The translations under genes and the position numbers were made by a program. From Hormiphora californensis (Eukaryota > Ctenophora > Tentaculata > Cydippida > Pleurobrachiidae), in contig CM035355.1 in assembly GCA_020137815.1 (NCBI GenBank), positions 7,190,597-7,254,596 on the forward strand: 64,000 nt of DNA. Direction: 5' to 3'. Every line of letters begins with the position of its first letter. Within the stretch, counting starts at the first letter, position 1. This document shows, one piece after another, positions 34,267 to 56,700 of this stretch. The notes beneath the pieces are model-generated. The model was not told the origin of the DNA. It searched no databases and saw only the letters and a list, made by a program, of their open reading frames with translations.

Positions 34267-35193
34267 GGGGGGGGGGGGGGGTTCAACCCTAAAAATTTCC
34301 ATTGATACCCACTTTTTTGGCAAATGGAAATTTTATATTGGAAATTTTTAGAAATTTTTAGAAATTTTTGGAAATTTTTGGAAATTTTTAGAATTTTTTG
34401 GAAATTTTTAGAAATTTTTAGAAATTTTTAGAAATTTATGGACGATGGAAATTTTTGGAAGTTTTTAGTAAATGGAAATTTTTAGAAATTTTTAGAAATT
34501 TTTAGAAATTTTTAGAAGTTTTTAGAAGTTTTTAGAAGTTTTTAGAAGTTTTTCGGTAACCCAATTGTAAGCTAATGACAGGTAATCTTTGCATGTTTTC
34601 GACAGTAAGATAGTTATACAAGCTACATCCATGATCTACAGTGATCTAGCTTAAAAAAGAGTTTAAAGTTTCTATTTTGTATGCTAAGAAACCCGATCTA
34701 CTACGGTATTAGGCATTCCGTCCGAAGGAATGTAAGGTATCTTGTGCTATTTGGTAACTTACTTTTCAATAAGTTTTCGAGACGCCCTTAGTTGGCCTTA
34801 GTTGGCCAATGAATCTATGATTTCTGAAGAAATTGTACGGATTGCCAAAAAATATATGATCTCGATGTTTTTGACCTATTATTAAATGATTTATTGATGC
34901 TCAGTGCTCACAAGAGGTAAGGAAAAGTAACCAGTTCTGCGACAACTGTGTTTGTATATTTTCATGTTTTTGTTAGTTTTTCTTTTCTTGGTCAATGGAA
35001 ATTTTTGGAAATTTTTGGAAATTTTTAGAAATTTTTGGAAATTAATGGAAATTTTTGGAAATTTTTAGAAATTTTTGGAAATTTTTAGTACTAAAAACTT
35101 CTAAAAATTTCTAAAAAATTCTAAAAATTTCCATCGATACCCGGATTTTGGCAAATGGAAATGGAAATTTTTAGGTTGAACCCCCCCCCCTCG
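34267..35193. repeat. 0.93-kb inverted-repeat element with GGAAATTTTTAG minisatellite
   Basis: The left end is a G run then GGTTCAACCCTAAAAATTTCC. The right end is the inverse, GGAAATTTTTAGGTTGAACC then a C run. Next to each end is the phrase GATACCC followed by TTTGGCAAATGG. Between them lie two arrays of an 11-13-bp unit (GGAAATTTTTA/G and GAAGTTTTTA) at 34325-34555 and 34995-35130, around a unique core of about 430 bp. No open frame of note. Confidence 0.7.
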
Positions 35194-35515
35194 TTTCAAA
35201 AGCGGTTAGTTCTATACCAAGGATTTCCAATTATTATTGCAAGATGATATTTTTCTGAAGGTAGGTCTTGTTAGTTAAACGACATTTAAATCGGATGACG
35301 AACTATACTGTCTCTGCTTACTGCAGATTGATAAAATATGCTCTTGGATCTAGGGATCCAGAAATAAATACTTTAGCACCAGGGCTTTAGCCCTTAAACA
35401 ATCGATACTGTCCTTATACAACCTGGGTGAGGACTGAGGATCCGACTACTTCACCTGTAGGAGAACCAAGGAGCAGAAGAGAAGTCATACTCGCTGTGGC
35501 CTGCATCTCACCACA

Positions 35516-35945
35516 CTGGCTGTACTTCTATAAATAAAGCCCAACACACTCCACTACTCCACACCATACCGACTGTACTTCTATAAGTAAAGCCCAACAC
35601 ACTCCACTGCACTACACCATACTGGCTGTACTTCTATAAGTAAAGCCCAACACACTCCACTGCACCACACTATACTGGCTGTACTTCTATAAGTAAAGCC
35701 CAACACACTCCACTGCACTACACCATACTGGCTGTACTTCTATAAGTAAAGCCCAACACACTCCACTGCACTACACCATACTGGCTGTACTTCTATAAGT
35801 AAAGCCCAACACACTCCACTGCACCACACTATACTGGCTGTACTTCTATAAGTAGAGCCCAACACACTCCACTGCGCTACACCATACTGGCTGCACTTCT
35901 ATAAGTAAAGCCCAACACACTCCACTGCACAACACCTCACTGCAA
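35516..35945. repeat. Tandem array, about 8 copies of a ~54-bp unit
   Basis: Copies of GGCTGTACTTCTATAAGTAA followed by AGCCCAACACACTCCACTGC and an ACTACACCATACT-like end repeat head to tail with few changes. The first two copies are the most diverged. T-rich low-complexity DNA follows at 35995-36090. Confidence 0.85.
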
Positions 35946-36312
35946 CCCTTCCACCCCCATACCTCAATTTTGGTGTCCATTTATAATTTATATTTCCCCC
36001 TTTTTTTATCCCTTTTTTTGTTGTTGTTGTTTTTTTTTTTTTTTTTTGGATCTTTTCTGCTTTACTTTTTTTTTGTTTTTTTTTTATTTGTTAACCCAGG
36101 CTCTTTTTTTACCGAGTTCTGGGGATCCGTCACATAAAAAGAATAAGTATTAAATATAAATTAGTAAGAAAGACCAGTTTAGAAAGCGTGAGTGAAAAGA
36201 GTACTGGTCGTTCTAACTTCACGGTGTCACACTCTAATTCGGGATCATCAACTCGCTCTCATCTCTCTACCACAATTCTCGTAGTATAAATTGTCTTCAC
36301 ACATTGTGTTTT

Positions 36313-36490
36313 TTAACACTCGTATGCCTTCCGGAAGAAGTGGGTTTTCAGGTTGGATTTGAATGATGTGATGGTTGAGCTTTCCCGAAGAGAAGAAGGT
36401 AAGCTATTCCATATTTCCGGAGCAGCGACACTAAACGCACCTTTACAGTTTACTGATCTGGTAGAGGTTCGCCAACAAGGGGGAGATTGT
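36313..36490 (-). mobile_element. LINE C-terminal fragment
   Basis: Read on the minus strand this encodes FSVAAPEIWNSLPSSLRE, then SSTITSFKSNLKTHFFRKAY and a stop at 36315-36313. The IWNSLP..LR..S....FK..LK.H.F pattern is the standard C-terminus of CR1/L2/jockey-type LINE reverse transcriptases. Only about 60 codons remain. Confidence 0.8.
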
Positions 36491-36547
36491 ACCTAGCCGA
36501 GATAGCGTCGAACCATTCCTGTCGGTTTAGAGTGAAGTTAAAGTCCA

Positions 36548-36696
36548 TTTTTTTCAACTGTTCACCCCCCAAAGTCGTGCGCGGAATTGTTTTGCGCGTT
36601 TATCACATGTTAACGTGTAGCGCGCGCAGCGTAAATTAAAATATCGCACGCGCACGAGTTGAGGGGTGAACAGTTGAATAAAAATGGACTTTAAGA
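36548..36696. repeat. MITE with 28-bp terminal inverted repeats and TTAA flanks
   Basis: The left end AGTCCATTTTTTTCAACTGT and TCACCCC pairs with the right end GGGGTGAACAGTTGA then ATAAAAATGGACT. TTAA sits at both borders (GTTAAAGTCC and GGACTTTAAG), as for piggyBac- or Kolobok-type target sites. The interior is about 90 bp and CpG-rich (GCGCGCGCAGCG). Confidence 0.75.
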
Positions 36697-36925
36697 GATT
36701 CTAGTGGGAGACAAGTTAGCCAGGAGGATGCACCCTTTTCGGCCAGGAGATCGAGGGTCCTCTTCTCTTGCAAAAAACTTTACTTTTTTAGCTTTATAAA
36801 ATTCTATCGCGCGTCGCGGTAGCGTACATTCAAATAAAATGAGCGCGTTACGTACCGTGTCGTTCCTAAACTGAAACTTGAAATTTGGTGGCATGGCAAA
36901 ATTTTGTCACAAGAACAAAAACGGC

Positions 36926-37445
36926 CAGCGTTAAAATCTGGGTGTTTCGTGGCCAGCGTTAAAATCTGGGTGTTTGGTGAGTGCTGACAAACGGTTTTTT
37001 AGGGTTAGGGCTAAAGTAGGGTTAGGGTTAGGGCTGGGGTTTGGGTTGGGGTTATGCCTTGACATTTCCTACCAGATAAACTTTGAATTAGCCAAAACGG
37101 TTGAGTGGTTTGGCGGTTAGAGCCATTTTAGTGAATCAACTTTTTTGGCAGCGCGCACCTGTAAACAGGCCACCAAACACCCAGATCGTAACGGCGCCCG
37201 TGTTTCGTGAGTGCTGACAAACGGTTTTTTAGGGTTAGGGCTAAAGTAGGGTTAGGGTTAGGGTTGGGGTTTGGGTTGGGGTTAGGCCTTGACATTCCCT
37301 ACCAGATAAACTTTGAATCAGCCAAAACGGTTGAGTGGTTTGGCCGCCAAACTTTGGCGGTTTAGAGCCATTTTAGTGAATCAACTTTTTTGGCAGCGCG
37401 CACCTGTAAACAGGCCTCCAAACACCCAGATCGTAACGGCGCCCA
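36926..37445. repeat. Two tandem copies of a ~250-bp MITE-like unit with TTAGGG-type interior
   Basis: Each copy begins near GTGAGTGCTGACAAACGG, contains GGGTTAGGGCTAAAGTAGGG followed by more TTAGGG-like repeats, and ends in CAAACACCCAGATCGTAACG. The start GCGTTAAAATCTGGGTGTTT is the inverse of that end, so the unit has terminal inverted repeats. The second copy has a 15-bp insertion relative to the first. A diverged third copy lies at 37740-38005. The TTAGGG-like strings are internal to the element and do not mark a telomere. Confidence 0.7.
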
Positions 37446-37739
37446 ACAAAAACACTAAAAAGATTTCTGATTTTGTCGATAACTCTCCCTCAGAGGGAGA
37501 GCTCCTGACAAAAGTCCCTCTATAGAGCTCTATCATAGTCCAGATCATGCCCTCAGACTGAAGTGAAGACCAAGTGTTTACCTCTAAAGGGTACAGGGGG
37601 ACTGCGGCTGATGTCAAAGCCCAACAGTTCGGACTTCGGCCTGGTTGACCCGTTGACCAAAGCTGTTTGACGCCCTACTCAGCTCTAAAGGCGTGGCACT
37701 TTAAGGACTAAAAAGTAGAAGCAGCTTCGGAGTGGAAAA

Positions 37740-38005
37740 CGTTAAAATCTGGGTGCCTTTCATTGCTAACAATTCGTAGTTTTAGCGCACGCGACGAGTT
37801 AGGGCTATCCGTTAGGGTCTGGTTAGGGTTTGGTTTGGGGTTATCGGTTAGGGCTATCGATTCTCTATCAGTTACCGTTTAGTTTATTCAAATTGGCCAT
37901 GTGGTTGCATGGCTATAGCCGTTTGAAAAAAGTCGGTCTAAGTGTACTCTTTTGGTAGCGCGCACCTGTAAACAGGCCGCAAGGCACCCAGATTATAATC
38001 ACGCC
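37740..38005. repeat. Diverged third copy of the TTAGGG-rich MITE
   Basis: It starts ACGTTAAAATCTGGGTGCCT and ends AGGCACCCAGATTATAATCA, with GTTAGGGTCTGGTTAGGGTT inside and the same GCGCGCACCTGTAAACAGGC block near the right end as the tandem copies. Confidence 0.7.
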
Positions 38006-38583
38006 CCTTCGGAGTTGGGTCGTTACCACTTAAATTTGCTCTGAAACCTCAGAAAGTTCCAGCGGGTTTCCGGTTTAGCTAAACCTCAAACTCAATTCAG
38101 CTCAGCTCTCGTAACTGTAGAAGCACACACCACACCTTTTTAAACAGCTAAAAGAGTTTTTCGATATGAACATAATATCATATACAGTGGTTCCCCGTAA
38201 TATTGGCCGCCCGTTACAATAATAAGATTTTCCTAGAAACGCTGTCGCATTAATATTCACATATCTTCCCAACACATCCTTCAGCTTTTCTTCAAGATTC
38301 TTTTGTAAACATGAAAATCCACCGCTGTGTGTTCCAGGTAAGTCTCTCTTGTTGATGTTGCTTGTTAGATAATTTACCTATCTCTTCATGTAATGAGATG
38401 AAGGGGGATAATGTTTGTGCATATAATTCAATGGACTGCAAGAGTTATCTTGATTACTGTTGTATGCTGCATGTCTGCTAGCTTATCATTGAAATAAACA
38501 GTTCTTCTGATCAAAAACTTGATTTTTGAAATGGATTGTTGTTGATTTCTTATGCAATGTATCTGACTTGTATCTTTTAAGGA

Positions 38584-39054
38584 ATGGCTGTCTCTTATCT
38601 CGATTCGGACACCCCTGAGGTGGTCCTAAGGAGTCTATTCACTAAATATGACCCAGATGGAAGTGGCTCTCTATCCTCATCTGAAGCAAGAACGTTCCTT
38701 TGCTCTGACTTGGGGTTTCAAGAGGAGGAGGCAGAGGCATGTCTGTTGCTACACGATAACGATGGGAGTGGAACACTTAGTTTGGAGGAATTTATCAGCT
38801 GGGCACGTGAAGGTGACAAGTTTACTAGTGTGACAGATGAGACTGTGTACTATAAGGTTCATGCAGCGGTCGAAATGTTCAAATCATATGACAAGGATGG
38901 AAGGGGGTCTTTGGATGTTGGGGAGTTTAGTTCCGTTTTAGGAGATCTGGGATATGATCCAGATACTGCAGAATCGGCCGTGAAGGCTCTTGATGGTGAT
39001 GGAAATGGAGTGGTGTCTTTCCCAGAGTTTTTAAAGTGGCTGAACTGGGTTTGA
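38584..39054 (+). CDS. Four-EF-hand calcium-binding protein (calmodulin-like)
   Basis: An uninterrupted coding exon of 156 residues. A splice acceptor just before the ATG (TTTTAAG|GA at 38575-38583) suggests a 5' non-coding exon. All four calcium loops look able to bind: DPDGSGSLSSSE, DNDGSGTLSLEE, DKDGRGSLDVGE and DGDGNGVVSFPE, each with acidic residues at positions 1, 3 and 12. The two lobes are joined by about 30 residues (AREGDKFTSVTDETVYYK). The length is close to calmodulin, but the N-terminus and linker differ, so it is a calcium sensor of the wider calmodulin/troponin C superfamily and not calmodulin itself. The exact family is not recognised. Confidence 0.88.
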   Translation: MAVSYLDSDTPEVVLRSLFTKYDPDGSGSLSSSEARTFLCSDLGFQEEEAEACLLLHDNDGSGTLSLEEFISWAREGDKFTSVTDETVYYKVHAAVEMFKSYDKDGRGSLDVGEFSSVLGDLGYDPDTAESAVKALDGDGNGVVSFPEFLKWLNWV

Positions 39055-39342
39055 AATGTTTTTAATGAATTTAATCTGATTCTTTACGTGAATTTATGTG
39101 ATTTGTATTTTTCGTTTATCAAATTGTGCAGAAATCGTTTTGTTGTGTTTGGACTTTTCGGCCGTATCACCACTCTGCTATCATACATCTCTCTATTATC
39201 TCTCTTTCCTTTCCCCCCTGATACATCCCTGTCTGTCGTCTTCATTCTCTCTCTCTCTCTCTCTGATACATCCCTGTCTGTCTAATAACCTCCAGTAACC
39301 CAGTGTGCATGCAGTTTACTAGGATGTAAGAGCTACAGAGTC

Positions 39343-51249
<11,907 letters not shown>

Positions 51250-53791
51250 GGGCTCCTCCAATTGGATTCATTTTTAGACTGTAAAATAGTGTTATCATAA
51301 TATTTTGTTCCTTGTGGTTGCCTCGCTCGACCGGTCGCGACCCTCTGTAACGGAGGGGTTAGAACTTAGAACATACCAAAGTTATATTAGCAAAGTGGTT
51401 TTGAAAACCTGTTTGGAGAACTACAATGAAATAGCAGTTGACAAGAGTGATCTATATTTATCATCAATTGAGGCGTATAATATGAGAACATTTTATCATT
51501 ATCTTCTTTGCATTGGGCATAAGATGCTTGTTGTGTGTAGACTAACGCTTTCTCGAAAATACGAACAAATCGAACAACGTTCCTTGAGCACTTACACAAT
51601 TTATATTGCATATCTGACTTAATATAGAAAAGAAAAGGTGGCGTTTCATGTCATTAGAACTATACCAGAGCTATTGTTGCATCTTTAGGTATTTTGAAAT
51701 ATTTATGTGCTGGCGTTTACATGTCTTTGACTTTCCACTTAAGAAAATATAGTTTTATTTGTTTTTATTGCCCTGTCTCAGACAGTGTCTGGGGGTAAGC
51801 GGTAAATACTCACTCGGTTCTTCACATTTTTTGGACGTTTTTGGCCATAACTCAGCCATTTCTTGACCAATTTGCAAAATATTGGGCTCATTGGAAAGAA
51901 GACATTAAGAGCTTTCCAATGAGCCCTAGAAAATGAAAATCGGCGCAAAATGCGCGGCGCTATGGCGAAAACGCGCATTTTACGCCATAACGCCGCGCAT
52001 TTTGCGCCGATTTTCATTTTCTAGGACTCATTTTAAAAATCTTAATGTCCTCTATCCAATGAGCCCAAGATTTTGCAAATTGGTCAAGAAATGGCTGAGT
52101 TATGGCCAAAATAAAAACGTCCAAAAAATGTGAAGAACCGAGTGAGTATTTACCGCTTCGGCTTACCGTGTCTGGGGGTCCGGGTGCTGACTGTTTTGAG
52201 GATCAAAACAGTACCAGTGGCACTGCATGCATGAGGTGACAGTGATCTCAGATTTCAGAATCCAGCTAGTAATCAATCGCAGTCGGCCGTGTGTGGCAGT
52301 GGCACGATTCGTGTCGGTACTGGTCAAATGGTCAATGGAATGCGCGGTCAATATCAAAATGCAACGCAATAAAATGTCAGCGCGTGATTCAAATCGGAAG
52401 CAGCCGCGCGTCGTGTTTTTTAAACACGAGAGATTAAAAAACTCCTCCAGTTTTTTTTTCAGTTGGAAAGCGCTTCCTTTGGTTGGCATGCGCTGCAGAC
52501 CCCAAGTGCGCGCGTTTTCCACGGCTTTAGGGCCTGTAGCATAGGCCAATTCCTTTGGCATGCGCTGCAGACCTGCCTGTAGCATAGGCCAAGCGCTTCC
52601 TTATCCCGATTTTCGTTGCCAACCTGTCATGTCACGCGTGCTTATTGGAATGCGCTGCAGCCCCCTCATGCGCGCACCCCCGCAACGAGGGGACTGGAGG
52701 GAATGCCGCGCGCGCGTTTGGCCTGATCCCGGCTGGGTCGAAGATAACTTTGCGGTCGAAAAAACGGCGGTGCTTATAACTTTGGCTCCTGAAGTCCGTT
52801 TGACTTGATTCTTTCACCAGTTGTTAGATCTGACGATTATCTACCTTGCTGTTTTTGAGAGAAGTTAATTGGACTTAAGGAGGATGAGCAATAGCCGTTG
52901 AAAGATGGGTTGTTTTCAAAAAGTGACGTCACAGATTCTTGCAGGGACACCTTTTTTTAAAATTTCATTCAAATTTTGATTTTACCGCACTCGATTTTGC
53001 GGAGTTTGGTTCATATCTCCTGTTCCTGATAAGATAGAGACCTGAAACCGGTTGCATTTGAAAGCTGTTATCTTCCTCTTTCCAACGCTACCAAAACGAT
53101 TTCTGTACCTTATCTGGAACCGGAGATATGATTGATTATGTATTCCCCCCTAGCGCGGTATTCCCTCCAGGCCCCTTATATTATATTATAAGGGGCCTGC
53201 AACGTATGCCAAGCGTGCTTACGCCTTACGTCCCCTCGTACGCTTACCCAGGGGCTGCTGCAGCAAATGCCAAATTTTTCCAAGCAGGGCTCGGTCCAGA
53301 AACCAATTTTCGGGTGAAAGAGTTAAGACGGGATCATTATTATTATTAAATCTGTTTACAATAATTTAACACTGTCATGTTAAGACGGGAAACTAAACAA
53401 AAAGTGAGATAAAACACAAATTTCTATGAAAAATTGTGTGAACGTCAGAAAAATGTCGCCTGTTTCTTATCTGGGCGAGTGTAAACATTACTTAGTCGTC
53501 TTTGCTCCGTCGAAAGACTAAACAGAATAAATGGATCCTAAGACACAGCAGCTGACCCCTTTAGGATTGAGGACACTTCCCATTAAACTACACTGCACTA
53601 TAATTGCCATGTGCTAGATTAGTCACATTTTAAAGAGTAATACGGCCGTCACGTGTTATAACCCAAAGTCAACCGACTTGAGCTAACGTGCAAATATATT
53701 TCATGTTTAAAATACTCGGTTAGGTTTTGAGGTCTCCGGTCTTGTGTTTCTCAGATAATTTTTTAACACAGCCCAACATACCTTAGTGTCA
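51250..53791. other. Intergenic stretch with palindromes and repeats
   Basis: I see no convincing gene. It holds the 0.38-kb palindrome at 51793-52168 (listed separately). At 52480-52660 phrases GGCATGCGCTGCAGACC and GCCTGTAGCATAGGCCAA repeat. At 53160-53192 there is a perfect AT-centred palindrome (CAGGCCCCTTATA...TATAAGGGGCCTG). The open frames at 51305-51622 and 52163-52585 have no family features. Confidence 0.5.
51793..52168. repeat. 0.38-kb fold-back element
   Basis: GTAAGCGGTAAATACTCACT at the left pairs with AGTGAGTATTTACCGC then TTCGGCTTAC at the right, and the pairing runs to the centre near 51980 (GGCGAAAACGCGCATTTTACGCC). Both sides are flanked by GTGTCTGGGGGT, a possible 12-bp target duplication. 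The matching open frames on the two strands are products of the palindrome. Confidence 0.8.
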
Positions 53792-56700
53792 ATGCTCAGA
53801 AACACAACAAATCTCGAGTATGCCATTCCCTCGGAAATCAGGGACGAACAGAAAACATCACTCTCGGATGCCCCACCCTTAGGCTCTGAGAATATCTTGG
53901 ATTTTCTTCATAGAGACATCATAGGCAACGATGCGACCTTCAAAGGTCCTTTCGGCGTTCGCAAGATAGGTAAGCATGCAACATGAAGACACATTTGTCT
54001 CTCTCTCTCTCACATACACACACACTCTTTCTCTCTCAGCTCACTCCCTTTATCTTTCCGTTGTCTTTTAACAGGAACGCACACGCCGCATACATACAGC
54101 CACCACCGGCCAATATATATTAGTACTGCATTATTAATAGTTAATACACTGTGCGTCCTATTTGTGTACCCACACACTATTTTCAGTGTATAGCGACTGG
54201 GCCGCATCAGGCCGTTCACTGCGGTTCATTAACGACTACATAACCAGTGAAGTGCTACCCTGGTATGGGAACACCCACTCCATGGCTAATGTCACCGCTA
54301 CTCAAATATCAATGCTGCGAGAGGAGGCACGACAAATTGTGAGGTATCCTGTTTCAGCAGTGTGTGTGTGTGTGAGTGTGTGTTGTTTAGACAATTGTAC
54401 AGCTTTGTGTTTTCCGTGTTCTACAATACCTCGCTATCTAAATATTCACATTTCACTGAATATAATTGTGAGGTGTGTAGTTCCCTTGTTGTTGTTTTAA
54501 TTGCCCCCCCCCCCCACCTCCAAATCACACCTGTATAAGGGGTTCAGGAGAGGGATCACATTACCTCTCTCTCTCCTGAGCTCTAAATATCATTTCTCTC
54601 TCCTGCAGGCACACAGTGAACGCTAACTCAGACAAAGACAGTGTTATATTCCACGGTAATGGCACAACTGGGGTCACCTCTCTACTGCGGCACATCATTG
54701 ATGTCCCCTCGGCCGTATTTCTAGTTGGGGAGGAGGCCCACCATTCCCTCTACACACCCTGGAAGGACCACAGTGATAACGTGCTAATGATACCTGACTC
54801 GCCGGATAGGGAGGAAATACTGGAGGGTGTCCTCTGTGATATCAGGGCAGCTAACCCAACTGTACCTGTGTTTGGATGTTTCGGAGCGGTCAGTAATGTG
54901 ACTGGAGCTGTATTTGATGTGGATTCCCTAGCACGGATACTCCACAAACACGAGGCGTTGATTGTGGTGGATTATGCGAGTGGAGCCCCCTATCTTGACA
55001 TCAATATGAACCCAACGGATGGGGTGAGTTATAAAGATGCGATTGTATTCTCAGCTCACAAATTCCTTGGTGGAGTTGAGAGTCCCGGGGTTTTAGTGGT
55101 GAAGAAGGCCCTGTTTAGGGCTAGTAAACCCATGGTTAGTGGTGGTGGGACCGTGTTCTATGTCAAGGAGGATGAGACAACTTATTTCAAGGCACCAGAA
55201 CTGAGGGAGGAAGGTGGAACTCCAAACATTTTGGGAGCTATCAGGGCTGGGCTGGCTTGCTACGTGAAGTTGAGAGCAGTTGGACCTGTTAGCAGGGATC
55301 GGTGTGCACGGAGTGTTGAGAAATTTAAAGCTATGGCAGCGGATAACTCTAACATTATTCTTATTAGTGATGAAGGACGTGAGCGTGTTCCTGTTTTCTC
55401 CTTCCTGATCCGACATCACCATCTCTTTCTCCATCACAATTTCGTAGTGGTCCTGTTGAATGATTTGTTTGGAATCCAATCCAGGGGCGGGTGTCTATGT
55501 GCAGGGTCCGTACGTTCAGCGCCACCTTGGAATTGACACACCCCTCAATAACCGTCTCCTGGCGCTACTCTCCGAGGACTCCAAATTGGATCGGCACCAT
55601 CTGAGGCGGACCCGGGAGTACAGTTCGTATGAGGTGTTTCGGCCGGGTGTGGTTCGGGTGTCATTGTGTTACACCACACCTGCAGAAGAGGTAGATTATG
55701 TGATCCGGGCTGTTGAGATGGTGGCGAGGGATGGGTGGAGGTTGTTACCATTCTACAGGTGTAACAGTGAGACAGGGGAGTGGCAGCATCTCAACAACCT
55801 CCAGTTTAATGATCGAAGGTGGTTATCCCATGTGAAGATATCTGAGGGTGGGGTTAAGTGGAAGACATTTCAGAAGGAAACCTCGCCCGATTTTGATAGC
55901 TGTTTAGTGCAAGCACATAAAGTGCTGGAGGGAGTTAAATCTTACCCTGGATCCTCTCAGGAGGGATTGTTTGCGGAGTGTGATGATTTGAGGTGGTTTT
56001 TGTTGCCTAGCGACGTGGTTACGGAAGTAAACCACTCCCAACCACCTGTCACTTCATCACCTTTCCAACCAGGATCACTAACCACCTGTCCATTGGTTGT
56101 GGCAAAGCGACAGGAGGATCTAGCTACAATACTGAGATTCTGTAGACAACCACCTAAATCTCAAGTTACTAGCACTGATATCACATACACCAGGGGAGCC
56201 GCTGGTGTGTTTTCATTGGTACGGTACATTGTGAAACTTCTCTCTGCCTCATGGTCTTGGTGGGTTGGTGATGTTGGCAAACCTCCAGCGATCACTAGTT
56301 ACACAACGCCAGCTAAAACTGATCACGTACGTGATGAGGAAGGGGTGAAGAAAAACAATGGTGTAGAGAAGGGTGCTACAGCAGTGAAGGAAAATAGAGA
56401 GGAAGCGAAAGTTTGCAAGATCAGAAAACCGCCAAAAGCTGCTCCAGGTAAGGGTGTAATCACTGCATCACTGTAATACTGCATCACACTGTAATACTCT
56501 AAAGTTCTCCTAAAGTTCACCATTTTGAAAAATTCTTTACAAACTCCATTAGCTATCTCTATCCCTTCCAGGAAAAGCTCGCTGGCATGCCCCAACTAAG
56601 TCCATACTGAAGCCCATGGTACGGGCTATTGAGGAGTTTCAGATGATCCAGGATGGAGATAGGGTATTAGTGTGTTTGTCTGGCGGCAAAGACTCTCTCT

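Noticed and set aside
37000-37300. TTAGGG-like runs as a telomere or interstitial telomeric repeat
   Set aside because: They are short, imperfect and confined to the interior of repeated MITE units with defined ends.
51778-52133. Two similar open frames on opposite strands (MKIGAKCAALWRK...)
   Set aside because: They are mirror products of the palindrome at 51793-52168. The same applies to the paired frames at 60875-61072 and 61792-62028.
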